Source: Fibrisoma montanum (lineage in GTDB: Bacteria; Bacteroidota; Bacteroidia; Cytophagales; Spirosomataceae). From it: 64,000 nucleotides of DNA. Shown piece after piece: positions 1-8,747 of this stretch; the first letter of the stretch is position 1, and each line of letters opens with the position of its first letter. Where the stretch lies: positions 1 to 64,000 of the forward strand of contig NZ_QXED01000008.1 in the NCBI RefSeq assembly GCF_003583365.1, written 5' to 3'. Below the pieces are notes generated by a model that was not told the DNA's origin, did not search any database, and worked only from the letters and a program-made list of their open reading frames with translations. The translations under genes were made by a program, and so were the position numbers.

Positions 1-123
<123 letters not shown>

Positions 124-212
124 AAATAGTTGTGTAGCCTGAGCTACTGTCTTGTTCAACCGCTTCCCGAAGGAAAACCAGTTGGGCTCATTCTTAGTTG
201 TGCTAACCAGTT

Positions 213-222
213 TGTCAAAGAA
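213..222 (-). promoter_or_regulatory. boxA-like antitermination site in rrn leader
   Basis: The minus-strand sequence TTCTTTGACA lies in the transcribed rRNA leader, between promoter P2 and the 16S start. It resembles the boxA element bound by NusB/NusE in rRNA leaders. The position is right for a boxA; the identity rests on similarity and placement only. Confidence 0.5.
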
Positions 223-305
223 CTGTCGGCTCAGCCGTTGCTGAACCTGGGTGAGAGCGAGTGCAGTGAGCAGCCCGGGCCTCGTGTTTCAATCAATTGG
301 GAGTG

Positions 306-336
306 CAAAAGTAGTGGTTTTGTCGTCCCGTGTCAA
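306..336 (-). promoter_or_regulatory. rRNA promoter P2 (proximal)
   Basis: On the minus strand a perfect TTGACA (336-331) is followed after 17 bases by TACTTTTG (313-306). This matches the Bacteroidota housekeeping promoter (TTG, then TAnnTTTG). The start site should lie near 299, giving a leader of about 175 bases. The CACTCCC just after the -7 box resembles the CAGTCCC after P1. Confidence 0.85.
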
Positions 337-447
337 GTGTTTGCTGAAATTTATTTTTGTCTTTCATTCTCAGCTACTTACCTGTAATGTGCTGACAAAC
401 AACGGGTTGCGTTTATTTTGTCGGCGTGTTTCCCTCATTTGGGACTG

Positions 448-478
448 CAAAGGTAGGCGCTTTCTGGCCCCCTGTCAA
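448..478 (-). promoter_or_regulatory. rRNA promoter P1 (distal)
   Basis: On the minus strand TTGACA (478-473) and TACCTTTG (455-448) are separated by exactly 17 bases, the same architecture as P2 about 142 bp downstream. The pair forms a tandem rRNA promoter. It sits just downstream of the tyrS terminator hairpin. Confidence 0.85.
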
Positions 479-514
479 GACCCCGCCCCAAAATAATTTG
501 GAGATTCTTTGAGC

Positions 515-555
515 TTAATTGGTAAGTGGCCGTAAGACAGCCACTTACCAATTAA
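515..555. terminator. Hairpin after tyrS, before rrn promoters
   Basis: A perfect 16-bp stem (515-530 with 540-555) and a 9-base loop begin 7 bases after the tyrS stop codon. The T-run is on the plus-strand side, so for the minus-strand tyrS transcript this is a hairpin without a U-tract. It separates tyrS from rrn P1. Confidence 0.75.
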
Positions 556-562
556 AACTTTT

Positions 563-1849
563 TTAAACTTTTTTTACCAGGTGATTTTTCTTGCCTTTAG
601 ACACCAGAATATACCGGCCCTGGAGCCATTCGAGGTCCAGCGGTGCTGCCGGGTCAGCAATCTTTGTCTTGTTAATACTTACTGCGTTTTGCGAAATAGC
701 CCGCCGGGCTTCACCTTTTGATGCGTAGATTTCGCCACGTGTCCCTACTGACAGCAAATCGGTAATGTCTTTATTCGTCTCCAGGTCCTGCGTTGACACT
801 TCCGTTTGGGGTACTCCTTCAAAAATGACGTCAAATTCATCGGCTTTGATGGATCGCAATGTATCGAGGGTCGCTTTGCCAAACAGCACTTCCGACGCTT
901 TAACGGCCAGTTCGTATCCAGCTTCGGAGTGAACCCGGGTTGTTACGTCTTTGGCGATGGCTTTTTGCAGAATGCGCAGGTGTGGAGCTTCGGCGTGTTG
1001 CCGTTCCAGTTCTTCAATTTCTTCACGGGACATCAAGGTGAACACCCGAATCAGCCGGGGGCAATCATCATCGGCCGCGTTCAGCCAGAACTGGTAAAAC
1101 TGATAAGGCGATGTCATGGCAGGATCAAGCCAAATGTTACCTCCTGCCGATTTCCCGAACTTAGTTCCGTCAGCTTTCGTAATCAGTGGCGTTGTCAGTG
1201 CGAAAGCCTGATAGTCTTCCCGGCCCTCTTTGCGCCGGATCAGTTCGGTGCCAGTAGTAATGTTACCCCACTGATCCGAACCTCCCATCTGCAACTGCAC
1301 CCCTTTATGTTTATAAAGCCAGTAAAAGTCGTAGCCTTGCAATAACTGGTAAGAAAACTCCATAAACGACAGCCCCGTTTCCAGACGTTTCTTTACGGAA
1401 TCTTTTGCTACCATGTAATTCACCGTGATATGCTGCCCGGCTTCCCGCAAAAAATCCAGGAACGACATCTCTTTGAACCAGTCGTAATTATTGACCATTT
1501 CGGCCGCATTTTTGCCGGCATCAAAGTCGAGGAAGCGGGTTAATTGTGCCCGGATCCCTTCCTGGTTACGACGCAGCGTTTCCTCTGATAAAAAGTCACG
1601 CTCCGTTGAACGGCCCGATGGGTCGCCGATCATACCGGTAGCTCCACCGACCAGGGCATACGGTTTATGTCCTGCACGCTGCAGATGAACCAATAACATG
1701 ATCGTGGCCAGGTTGCCAATATGCAGAGAAGCCGCGGTAGGGTCGAAACCAATGTAGCCTGCCGTCATTCCCTGGGCGAGTCGTTCTTCGGTGCCGGGCG
1801 TCATGTCGTTTAGCATACCACGCCAGCGGAGTTCTTCAATAAAGTTCAT
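563..1849 (-). CDS. tyrS: Tyrosyl-tRNA synthetase
   Basis: This gene encodes cytosolic TyrRS (428 aa), which charges tRNA-Tyr with tyrosine using ATP. The class I HIGH signature appears as HIGN near residue 43 ([15 protein letters not shown]). The KMSKS-type loop appears as KFGKS near residue 232. The tyrosine-pocket stretch [10 protein letters not shown] and the [11 protein letters not shown] motif lie between them. The C-terminal ~65 residues look like an S4 RNA-binding domain ([16 protein letters not shown]). Length is typical for the bacterial enzyme. The ATG start is preceded by a purine-rich stretch. The gene lies downstream of queA, 90 bp away and on the same strand; a -7-like TATTTTTG (1934-1927) just after queA suggests it also has its own promoter. 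Confidence 0.97.
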   Translation of the reverse strand: MNFIEELRWRGMLNDMTPGTEERLAQGMTAGYIGFDPTAASLHIGNLATIMLLVHLQRAGHKPYALVGGATGMIGDPSGRSTERDFLSEETLRRNQEGIRAQLTRFLDFDAGKNAAEMVNNYDWFKEMSFLDFLREAGQHITVNYMVAKDSVKKRLETGLSFMEFSYQLLQGYDFYWLYKHKGVQLQMGGSDQWGNITTGTELIRRKEGREDYQAFALTTPLITKADGTKFGKSAGGNIWLDPAMTSPYQFYQFWLNAADDDCPRLIRVFTLMSREEIEELERQHAEAPHLRILQKAIAKDVTTRVHSEAGYELAVKASEVLFGKATLDTLRSIKADEFDVIFEGVPQTEVSTQDLETNKDITDLLSVGTRGEIYASKGEARRAISQNAVSINKTKIADPAAPLDLEWLQGRYILVSKGKKNHLVKKV

Positions 1850-1926
1850 TTGTAAAGAAGAAAGGAGAAAAGGAAGAAAAGGTACGTTTAGGCTTTCTAT
1901 TCTTCACATCTCTCTTTTATGATTCG

Positions 1927-1934
1927 CAAAAATA
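1927..1934 (-). promoter_or_regulatory. -7-like promoter element for tyrS
   Basis: TATTTTTG matches the Bacteroidota -7 consensus TAnnTTTG and lies 78 bases before the tyrS start, just beyond the queA stop codon. No clear TTG is visible at the expected -33 distance, so support is partial. Confidence 0.4.
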
Positions 1935-1939
1935 AGGCT

Positions 1940-3160
1940 TTATGGTATAAGCAGGGATGAATCCCCATAGCTTAAGAATCGGTAATCCCCATCGAGTGCT
2001 TCCCTGTATACCTCGCGCCACTTTTCTCCGATCAGAGCAGCTATAAGCAAAATCAGGGTTGAGCCGGGCTGGTGAAAATTAGTGATGATGCCTTTGCACA
2101 GCCTGAAGGTATAGCCGGGCGTGATATAGATACCGGTGTGGGCAACAACCGATGTTTGCCCCGATTGCTCCAGATAATGCTGAACGGCTCTGAGCGACTC
2201 CGGCACGGTCGGCTGTTCATCAGGGGGAAGCTGATAGGCGTAATGCTGATCGAGCCGAAACGGCTCTGGTTCCTGACGTAGTAGTTTCACCCCCATCCAG
2301 TACAGGCTTTCGAGCGCTCGCATGGACGTAGTACCCACCGGTAAAATCCGATCATGATGATCAAGCAGCCGGCGCAGGTTTGATAGCGTGTATACTACCT
2401 GTTCCGTATGCATGTGGTGCTGACGAACGTCGTCGGTTTTGATGGGCTGGAACGTACCGGCTCCAACGTGGAGCGTCAGGTAATCGTGTTCGAAACCACG
2501 ACGAGCCAATTCGTCGAATACGGCTTCCGTGAAGTGCAGACCAGCCGTTGGTGCTGCCACGGCTCCCTCCTGTCTGGAATAAACCGTCTGGTACGTATCC
2601 CGGTCGGCGTCGACTACGGCGCGTTTCAGGTAAGGGGGCAGCGGAATCTGTCCGGCCAGATGAATGACCTTTGCGAAAGATTCAGTGCCGGACGGCGACC
2701 GCCAGCTCAACCGCACGGCCGACTGTTCATAGTCCTCCCAGGTAGCCTCCAACAGGATGTCACCGGCCTCGGAAGGCAACGTAGTGTGTAGCGTTTCAGT
2801 GGGTTTCCAGCGTTTGCGATTGCCAACCATGCATTGCCACACAACACTGCCGGTATCCTGCATAGCCAGCGTAATGGGTCGATCAAGTGGCAGCGGATTC
2901 AACAGAAACAACTCAATAACGGCCCCCGTCGACCGGGTGAAAATCAGCCGCGCCGGAATGACTTTCGTATCATTAAACACCAGAAAGCTCCCATCGGGCA
3001 ATTCATCAGGCAAGTTGATAAAGCGGCTGTGCGTGATCTGCCCGCTTCGATACACCAGCAGCTTCGACTGATCCCGCTGGGCCAACGGAAACCGGGCAAT
3101 TCGTTCGTCGGGCAGTTCATACTGAAACTGCTCCAACCGTAGCGTCTCAGCGCTCATCAT
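1940..3160 (-). CDS. queA: tRNA S-adenosylmethionine ribosyltransferase-isomerase
   Basis: QueA transfers and isomerises the ribosyl group of SAM onto preQ1 in tRNA to form epoxyqueuosine, in the cytosol. Family signatures are visible: the N-terminal LPDERIARFPLAQRDQSKLL, then NDTKVIPARL, AAPTAGLHFT, and near the C-terminus TNFHQPGSTLILLIAAL. The chosen ATG at 3160 starts MMSAETLRLEQF; a longer reading to 3199 adds 13 residues unlike the family. Length is 406 aa, longer than the E. coli protein (about 356). The start lies inside the end of the upstream membrane-protein gene (stop at 3147-3149), a 14-base overlap that suggests translational coupling. Confidence 0.95.
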   Translation of the reverse strand: MMSAETLRLEQFQYELPDERIARFPLAQRDQSKLLVYRSGQITHSRFINLPDELPDGSFLVFNDTKVIPARLIFTRSTGAVIELFLLNPLPLDRPITLAMQDTGSVVWQCMVGNRKRWKPTETLHTTLPSEAGDILLEATWEDYEQSAVRLSWRSPSGTESFAKVIHLAGQIPLPPYLKRAVVDADRDTYQTVYSRQEGAVAAPTAGLHFTEAVFDELARRGFEHDYLTLHVGAGTFQPIKTDDVRQHHMHTEQVVYTLSNLRRLLDHHDRILPVGTTSMRALESLYWMGVKLLRQEPEPFRLDQHYAYQLPPDEQPTVPESLRAVQHYLEQSGQTSVVAHTGIYITPGYTFRLCKGIITNFHQPGSTLILLIAALIGEKWREVYREALDGDYRFLSYGDSSLLIP

Positions 3161-3662
3161 GCGCAACTGGTTTGATGAGCAAACGAACCGGCAAAGCAAT
3201 CAGCACGGCGGCCAAAATGAGGGTACTAAGCGGCAGCAGCCACGCGTAATTGATTGGCGTAGCAGTAAGATCTGATCGGTTCAGCAGCGACAGTACGAAC
3301 AGCGCCAGGCCCAGAATGGTATTGATGGCCGCCATGATGGCGTAAAACCAGTTGGTGATGATCTCATTCAGTTCGGCCCGATGATCCGCCCAAAACGGTT
3401 GATTTGGGATGGGAATCTGACTGACTGGAATACGCGTAAACAACTTGGCAACCGTATTGATGAGCGTGTTGTTGATCAGAAAGATGGCTACTGCTCCGTA
3501 GAATATGGTTTCCCGGCTCATGTACTGGACAGCCTGACCGATCTCGTTAAACCGAACCGCAACTGCGCCGGGATAAGAAACGTAGCTGGAGAAAAGTGAT
3601 AGAAGTAACCCAAGAATGGAAATAACTCGCCAAACGCGAATAAAAAACGTGCCTGCCTTCAT
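3147..3662 (-). CDS. Four-helix inner-membrane protein, DUF1648-like
   Basis: This 171-aa hydrophobic protein has four predicted membrane segments, near residues 10-30, 50-68, 103-126 and 138-160. The first loop (YPGAVAVRFNEIGQAVQYMSR) resembles the 'hFNxxGxxxxY' pattern of DUF1648/SdpI-type membrane proteins; that link is tentative. It overlaps the start of queA by 14 bases and is first in a queA(-tyrS) transcript. A TAACTTTG -7-like element (3778-3771) lies about 110 bases upstream. The function is unknown and nothing ties it directly to queuosine synthesis. Confidence 0.8.
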   Translation of the reverse strand: MKAGTFFIRVWRVISILGLLLSLFSSYVSYPGAVAVRFNEIGQAVQYMSRETIFYGAVAIFLINNTLINTVAKLFTRIPVSQIPIPNQPFWADHRAELNEIITNWFYAIMAAINTILGLALFVLSLLNRSDLTATPINYAWLLPLSTLILAAVLIALPVRLLIKPVAHDER

Positions 3663-3770
3663 TAGAAATTAATTGCGGTTTCTGCAGATTTTTGCCGTAT
3701 CCGGCGGTTTTTGGTTGCCAGAAGCAGCTAAAAACTTATTTGCCCGAAACCAGTTCGATTGATCAGGGTG

Positions 3771-3778
3771 CAAAGTTA
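3771..3778 (-). promoter_or_regulatory. -7-like element upstream of membrane protein/queA
   Basis: TAACTTTG fits TAnnTTTG and lies about 110 bases before the 3662 start on the minus strand. The expected -33 TTG is not at a good distance, so this is only a candidate. Confidence 0.35.
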
Positions 3779-3830
3779 GCCCCAGAATAGGCGTATTCCA
3801 CTTTGTTACAAGAAAGTAAGTTGACGTAGT

Positions 3831-4382
3831 ATGAAGATATATACCAAAACCGGCGATAAAGGGTTTACAGGGTTGATTGGTGGTCGGCGTGTGAGCAAAG
3901 CTGACCTGCGTATTGATGCCTATGGCACTGTCGATGAACTGAATGCCTGGATCGGTCTTGTACGCGACCAGCCGGTGAACAGCGAGCGGAAAGCGTTTTT
4001 GAAAGAGATTCAGGACCGGTTATTTACAATCGGTTCTGAGCTGGCAACCGATCCGGACAAAGCGCCCAAACGTGCTATGCCAGCCATTATTGACCAGGAT
4101 GTTACGCAGCTTGAACAGGCAATGGATCAGATGGATACCCTGTTGCCCGAATTACGTGCGTTTGTCCTGCCGGGCGGACACGAATCCGTTTCGTACTGTC
4201 ATCTGGCCCGGACGGTCTGCCGACGGGCGGAGCGGTTAGTGATTAGCCTCAACGAAGAAATACCGGTCGATGAACTGGTGCTGCAGTTCCTGAACCGACT
4301 GTCGGATTACCTATTCGTGCTGAGCCGGCTGATGGCCCATGAACTGAGTGCAGAGGAAGTAACCTGGCACCCACGGACTTAA
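3831..4382 (+). CDS. ATP:cob(I)alamin adenosyltransferase (PduO type)
   Basis: The enzyme attaches the 5'-deoxyadenosyl group of ATP to cob(I)alamin, making coenzyme B12. The N-terminal MKIYTKTGDKGFTGLIGGRR is the ATP-binding signature of the PduO/MMAB family. DAYGTVDELNAWIG (near residue 30) and FVLPGG, then CRRAERLV and LQFLNRLSDYLFVLSR toward the C-terminus are the other conserved blocks. At 183 aa it is a normal single-domain length. It is a stand-alone gene, separated from ilvE by about 105 bp; no cobalamin riboswitch was recognised upstream. Confidence 0.93.
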   Translation: MKIYTKTGDKGFTGLIGGRRVSKADLRIDAYGTVDELNAWIGLVRDQPVNSERKAFLKEIQDRLFTIGSELATDPDKAPKRAMPAIIDQDVTQLEQAMDQMDTLLPELRAFVLPGGHESVSYCHLARTVCRRAERLVISLNEEIPVDELVLQFLNRLSDYLFVLSRLMAHELSAEEVTWHPRT

Positions 4383-4422
4383 AAAGTTGTTTTGACAACT
4401 AAGTTAAGTCAAACTAATTTTT

Positions 4423-4430
4423 TAGCTTTG
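4423..4430 (+). promoter_or_regulatory. -7-like element upstream of ilvE
   Basis: TAGCTTTG matches TAnnTTTG and lies 57 bases before the ilvE ATG. A TTGACA occurs at 4392 but is 28 bases away rather than the usual 17-23, so the upstream half is unconvincing. Confidence 0.4.
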
Positions 4431-4487
4431 CCACTGGCCCTTTGGTACGGTTAACCAACGGGTCAAGCTCAATAACCACAAGCTGTT

Positions 4488-5558
4488 ATGACGACGGATG
4501 CATTGCAAATAGAGTTGCGGAAAGCCGAACGCTCCCGTATTCAGGAGGTAGATTTTAATCACCTTCCTTTCGGCAAACACTTTTCGGATCACATGTTCGT
4601 GGCCGACTTTGTAGATGGACAGTGGCTGAATCAGCAAATTGTACCCTTTGACAATTTTACGCTCAGCCCGGCTTTGTCGGCACTGCACTACGGTCAGTCT
4701 ATTTTTGAGGGCATGAAGGCGTTTAAGAACGAAGCCGGAGAAGTGCTGATGTTTCGTCCGTACGCTAACTTCGAACGTATGAACGAATCGGCCCGGCGGA
4801 TGTGCATGGCTACCCTGACCGAAGAGGTCTTCATGGGTGGTCTGGAAGCTCTGCTGCGGGTGGATGCCGACTGGGTGCCGACTGCTCCCGACAGCTCGTT
4901 ATACATCCGGCCGTATATGTTTGCTATGGACACCTTCCTGGGTGTGGCTCCGTCAAAAACGTACCGGTTCTGCATTTTCACCTGCCCTGTGGGTGCTTAC
5001 TATTCAAACCCGCCCAAGCTGAAGGTTGAAACCGAATACATTCGGTCGGCGCCGGGTGGTGTGGGCTACGCTAAATGCGCCGGTAACTACGCCGGTTCTA
5101 TGTACCCGACGCTGCTGGCCCAGCAACAGGGCTACGATCAGTTGATCTGGACCGATGCCCGTGAGCATAAATACATTGAGGAATCAGGCACGATGAACAT
5201 CATGTTTGTGATCGACGGAAAGCTCGTAACTCCGGCGGTTTCGGACTCTATCCTGAAGGGCGTAACCCGGGATTCAATCATTCAGATTGCCCGGAGCTTC
5301 GGCATCGAGGTAGAAGAGCGTAAGGTGTCGATTGAGGAGGTAATTGGCGGTATTGAGTCGGGTCGCCTGACTGAAGCGTTCGGCGCTGGTACGGCCGTGG
5401 TTGTGTCGCCCTACTCACTGATCGGGTACAACGGAAAAGACCACATGCTGCCCGAGTTCTCGCCTGAGAATTCCCTGGCAGTCAAAATTAAGAACTACCT
5501 GACCGACCTGCGTACAGGCAAGGTTGAGGATACGTTTGGCTGGGTGCATAAGGTGTAG
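4488..5558 (+). CDS. ilvE: Branched-chain amino acid aminotransferase
   Basis: This PLP-dependent fold-type IV (class IV) aminotransferase of 356 aa makes or degrades leucine, isoleucine and valine with glutamate/2-oxoglutarate. Visible blocks are LHYGQSIFEGMKAFK (near residue 65), SLYIRPYMFA, the PLP lysine in YAKCAGNYAGSM (about residue 200), EESGTMNIMFVI and TEAFGAGTAVVVSP. The order and length match the longer BCAT group II enzymes. It ends 17 bases before a long bidirectional hairpin shared with the convergent lipoprotein gene. No ilv neighbours are present. Confidence 0.95.
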   Translation: MTTDALQIELRKAERSRIQEVDFNHLPFGKHFSDHMFVADFVDGQWLNQQIVPFDNFTLSPALSALHYGQSIFEGMKAFKNEAGEVLMFRPYANFERMNESARRMCMATLTEEVFMGGLEALLRVDADWVPTAPDSSLYIRPYMFAMDTFLGVAPSKTYRFCIFTCPVGAYYSNPPKLKVETEYIRSAPGGVGYAKCAGNYAGSMYPTLLAQQQGYDQLIWTDAREHKYIEESGTMNIMFVIDGKLVTPAVSDSILKGVTRDSIIQIARSFGIEVEERKVSIEEVIGGIESGRLTEAFGAGTAVVVSPYSLIGYNGKDHMLPEFSPENSLAVKIKNYLTDLRTGKVEDTFGWVHKV

Positions 5559-5574
5559 CTCAGCAACTCCCTGT

Positions 5575-5630
5575 AAAGAACCGGGTCCCATTACGTTGAC
5601 ATTCGTCGCGGTAATGGGACCCGGTTCTTT
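5575..5630. terminator. Bidirectional terminator, 20-bp perfect stem
   Basis: 5575-5594 pairs perfectly with 5611-5630, leaving a 16-base loop, between the convergent ilvE and lipoprotein genes. The stem is closed by AAA/TTT, giving short U-tracts on both strands. Confidence 0.85.
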
Positions 5631-5656
5631 CGTAGGCTTCGGTAACTTACAGTGTC

Positions 5657-6238
5657 TTACCTGGCCGAAGCCGTTGTGAGTGCGTCGGCCGGGTTGATCC
5701 GGATTTTCAGCCCGTAATCCTTTCCTTTGGACACATCTCTCACCGAAATCGTTTCGGCTTTCGGGCCTGTCCAGACCATTGCACCTTCCTGCGTTACGGG
5801 TTGGCCGTACCGGGCCGTAAAGTACGTTTGCAGATCCTGCTGGTAGGCTTTAGCTGACTGAGGGGTGTTCAGGAAGATGTCAGCAACGATTGCCGACACA
5901 TGCTGTCCTTTCTGATAATACAAAAAATCAGCGGATTCCAGGTTCGAAAACTCGACCGTATACCCTACGTGTTCGTTGTCGTTTTCAAACAACTCGCCTT
6001 TCTCGGTAGTCCGAACGGTGGCTATCGGATCGCCAAGATTGATACCGCGCCAGTGGCTATCGGGCGTCAGGCCCAGCGAGTCGAGCCGCCCGCTAACGAT
6101 AGATGCTCCCGATTCGGTAGTACCAGTCACTGCGGCCAACGAGTCGGCTGCTTTTGAATCAGCCTGCCGGCGGTTACGGCAGGCATTGCTAAGTATGGTT
6201 AACCCCAGGAGTACTCCTACCAGAAGGTATCTGCTCAT
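5657..6238 (-). CDS. Hypothetical lipoprotein
   Basis: This 193-aa protein begins with a lipoprotein signal peptide: hydrophobic residues 5-15 and a lipobox LSNAC with Cys-20. The mature part has a Ser/Ala/Thr-rich linker, then a compact domain containing HWRGINLGDPIATVRTTEKG and the C-terminal GKDYGLKIRINP. The LGD...VR pattern recalls small periplasmic domains that describe 'flow' or stability, but I recognise no named family. It follows the OmpH-like gene by about 25 bases on the same strand, so they are probably co-transcribed and both act in the envelope. Confidence 0.8.
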   Translation of the reverse strand: MSRYLLVGVLLGLTILSNACRNRRQADSKAADSLAAVTGTTESGASIVSGRLDSLGLTPDSHWRGINLGDPIATVRTTEKGELFENDNEHVGYTVEFSNLESADFLYYQKGQHVSAIVADIFLNTPQSAKAYQQDLQTYFTARYGQPVTQEGAMVWTGPKAETISVRDVSKGKDYGLKIRINPADALTTASAR

Positions 6239-6263
6239 GTCAGCGCAATGTCAAAAGCCAGGG

Positions 6264-6941
6264 TTATTTTTTCTTGGGCGTCGTGGCTGGTTTGGCCGGC
6301 GCTGAACCGCCCGCACTGGCCGGTTTCTGCGCGGTAGTCGGAGCCGGGTTAGCGGTCGGCGTAATTCCCATCTTTTTCAGGATCAGCGCCGTTACGTCGT
6401 GTTCTTTGGGCGTGTAGAGCAACGTTGGTACGGCATTAATGCCAGAGTCCAGATTGAAGATGTAGGCATACCCGTTTTCGGCAGCCACCTCATTGATGTT
6501 CTTCTGTATTTTTTGAAGAACCGGATCCACCAGTTCCCGGTACTTGTTTTGCAGAGACACTTCGGCCGTTTGCCCAAACTCCTGAATACGGGTCTGGAGG
6601 CTTTGCAGTTCCGTTTCGCGGTCTTTCCGGATAATGTCCGTCATCTGCCCCACGCCTTGCTGATAAGCGGCAAATTTATCCTGCAATTCCTTCTGCATAC
6701 GCTGCAGTTCCGTTTCAGCCTGTTTTTGCTGAATGCTCAGCTGAGATGAAATCGTTTTGGACTCGGGCGTTTGAGACAGGATGTAATCGATTCGTGTATG
6801 ACCCACTTTCACGGGAGTTGAGGCAGGTGCCGTACTGGCCGCAGGTGCCGTTACCTGATCCTGCGCCAGGGCTCCTGTCGTGACCATAGTTGCAATGGCC
6901 ATGAACCCGATGACAAGTGTTTTTTGCATTGCGTTATTCAT
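6264..6941 (-). CDS. OmpH/Skp-family periplasmic chaperone
   Basis: The 225-aa protein has a Sec signal peptide (cleavage after ...TTGALA, near residue 26), then a low-complexity Thr/Ala/Pro linker. The OmpH core starts at VGHTRIDYILSQTPESK. Residues ~65-135 form a long charged coiled coil (QKQAETELQRMQKELQDKF) typical of the Skp tentacles. The C-terminal AENGYAYIFNLDSG is a family hallmark. The last ~30 residues are Pro/Ala/Lys-rich and disordered. Skp proteins hold unfolded outer-membrane proteins; the upstream gene encodes a BamA/TamA-like barrel, the usual partner. Confidence 0.9.
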   Translation of the reverse strand: MNNAMQKTLVIGFMAIATMVTTGALAQDQVTAPAASTAPASTPVKVGHTRIDYILSQTPESKTISSQLSIQQKQAETELQRMQKELQDKFAAYQQGVGQMTDIIRKDRETELQSLQTRIQEFGQTAEVSLQNKYRELVDPVLQKIQKNINEVAAENGYAYIFNLDSGINAVPTLLYTPKEHDVTALILKKMGITPTANPAPTTAQKPASAGGSAPAKPATTPKKK

Positions 6942-7136
6942 TCGCGTTTGTTAAAAATTAAGGCCTGATGCAGTCGAACCGACCAGGCATTTCAACTGCG
7001 AAATTAATACCTTTTTTCCATACAGAGTTCCACAAAGCCCCCTGTCCGACAGCTCTACGGAATCAGAAAACCGGATTTAACAATTTTTATGGATTTCGTG
7101 GCAGGGTTTGACTCCCTGAGTTTCCGGAGCGGTTGC

Positions 7137-8627
7137 TCACAACTCCTGCACGAGGTTGAAATAAAAGCCTTTTTGTCCCTGTCCGTTCACGACCGCGTTG
7201 AAGCGAAAGACCATGTTGTAGAAGGTTACAACGTCCAGACTTACCCCCGTCCCGACAAGCGTGCGGTTTGCCAAACGGCTTTGGTATTGCTCGGCTACGC
7301 TGCTGCCAACGTACCCCATGTCGGTAAAGGCCGTCAGGTAAGCGGCAATGGGCACGGTGTTGAATTGCCGGACAGGCAGCCAGTCGAGTTGCTTACGGGT
7401 TTTCAGGAGTTCGTAACGAAGGCTATTACGCCAGATACCAAATCGCTGACCATCAATTACGTACAGCTCGTAGCCACGTACCATATCCAGCGAACTGCCG
7501 AGTGCCCGCAGGTTAGAATAAGGCTGCTGGCTGGCCCACGTAGCCCGACCACGTACACCACTGGCCATATAGAATTTGCCACCAAGCCCCCAGTATCGGG
7601 TCAGGGATGCACTCATTTCCAGTTGACGGAAATTGTCGCCCGGCAGAAGCCCATTCACTCCAACGATACCCGTCAGCAGAGTCCCTTGCAGGGGATAAGC
7701 TACGTTATCGCGCCGGTCGTAGCGATACCCGTATGTCAGCGACATATAACGCTGCTGCGTGCGGCCGTCGCCGAAATAATCAGGGTTCAGACAGGCCACG
7801 GTATCGGCAATAGCGTTGCGGTGATACCGGGTTTCGAGCGAATGGTAATGATACAGCCCCTGCCGCCGGGTCAGTGCCACGGATGCATAAGCGCGCTCCC
7901 GCAGCAGGCCTTCCGATCGAATGTACAACCATTTATCAGCGCTGGTCCGGTAAGGAATCTCTTTGTTGGTGATGTAGCCAACGTCAACGCGCAAACCGGT
8001 TGTCTGGGCTTTATCGATGTAGGGCCGTTGGTAGGAAAGCACAGTCCGGCGCAGGAAACCCAATTCCATGACGGCCTGCAACCGGTCGTTGGCGCCCGTG
8101 AAATTCCGCCAGCTCAGTCGGCCGCCGTAGATCACCCGGCGCAAATCACGACCCCGATCGTACCACCATTCGTTGAAGTTTCGATCGGCCAGATCGAACA
8201 CCGGGTAAAGGATGATGTACCACCGTTCTTTCATAACAACCTCTACATCGACCTGCTGTAGCGGCTCCACTACGTTCATTGTATCGGCTGGCGTGGTGAT
8301 TGCACCCGCGGGTACGACGGGCTTTGACGTTACGTCGACCGTTATAAACAGGTTGGTATTATTGATGTTTCGCTGGGCCCAGATCAACTTACTGGGCAGC
8401 TCGCTCTGACGTAGTGTATCGCCGGCTTTCAGCGACATTTCGCGCAGAACAATCCGGTCCTGGGTGCGGTGATTTCCGTTCAGGATGATGGACCGCACAA
8501 CGACCCGTTTCCCCATGGCATCTGCAATGCCGGCAGAATCTAATCCAATGGCCCCATAGGCCGACTGGTAGACCAGCGACAAAAGAATGAAGACAACCGT
8601 ACCAACGCCACGTAGCTGTAGAACCAT
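7137..8627 (-). CDS. BamA/TamA-like outer-membrane protein (Omp85 family)
   Basis: This 496-aa protein has a Sec signal (residues ~1-25). An N-terminal POTRA-like segment follows: VVRSIILNGNHRTQDRIVLREM, then LRQSELPSKLIWAQRNINNTNLF, the typical strand-helix-helix pattern. The rest is rich in amphipathic aromatic strands and ends as a beta barrel. There appears to be one POTRA domain, so it is not full-length BamA (five POTRAs, about 800 aa). The ATG at 8627 is preferred to a TTG at 8633. Downstream on the same strand is the OmpH-like chaperone. Outer-membrane insertion or transport is likely; the substrate is unknown. Confidence 0.85.
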   Translation of the reverse strand: MVLQLRGVGTVVFILLSLVYQSAYGAIGLDSAGIADAMGKRVVVRSIILNGNHRTQDRIVLREMSLKAGDTLRQSELPSKLIWAQRNINNTNLFITVDVTSKPVVPAGAITTPADTMNVVEPLQQVDVEVVMKERWYIILYPVFDLADRNFNEWWYDRGRDLRRVIYGGRLSWRNFTGANDRLQAVMELGFLRRTVLSYQRPYIDKAQTTGLRVDVGYITNKEIPYRTSADKWLYIRSEGLLRERAYASVALTRRQGLYHYHSLETRYHRNAIADTVACLNPDYFGDGRTQQRYMSLTYGYRYDRRDNVAYPLQGTLLTGIVGVNGLLPGDNFRQLEMSASLTRYWGLGGKFYMASGVRGRATWASQQPYSNLRALGSSLDMVRGYELYVIDGQRFGIWRNSLRYELLKTRKQLDWLPVRQFNTVPIAAYLTAFTDMGYVGSSVAEQYQSRLANRTLVGTGVSLDVVTFYNMVFRFNAVVNGQGQKGFYFNLVQEL

Positions 8628-8747
8628 CCTCAAAATTAACTCTTTTCAGAAAAATAGGTCAAGAATTTCTCCTAATCCTTCAAATTCGTTTGTAATATTG
8701 TTTTCTGTACTGTAAGATAACAGCGGCTAACCTAATCATACTAGTTC

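Noticed and set aside
130-496. Two overlapping plus-strand open frames of 81-85 codons
   Set aside because: They lie across the rRNA leader and promoters of the opposite strand, have no family pattern, and overlap each other.
7089-8261. 390-codon open frame on the plus strand
   Set aside because: It is the mirror of the BamA/TamA-like gene, with no recognisable domain; the minus-strand gene has signal peptide, POTRA pattern and barrel.
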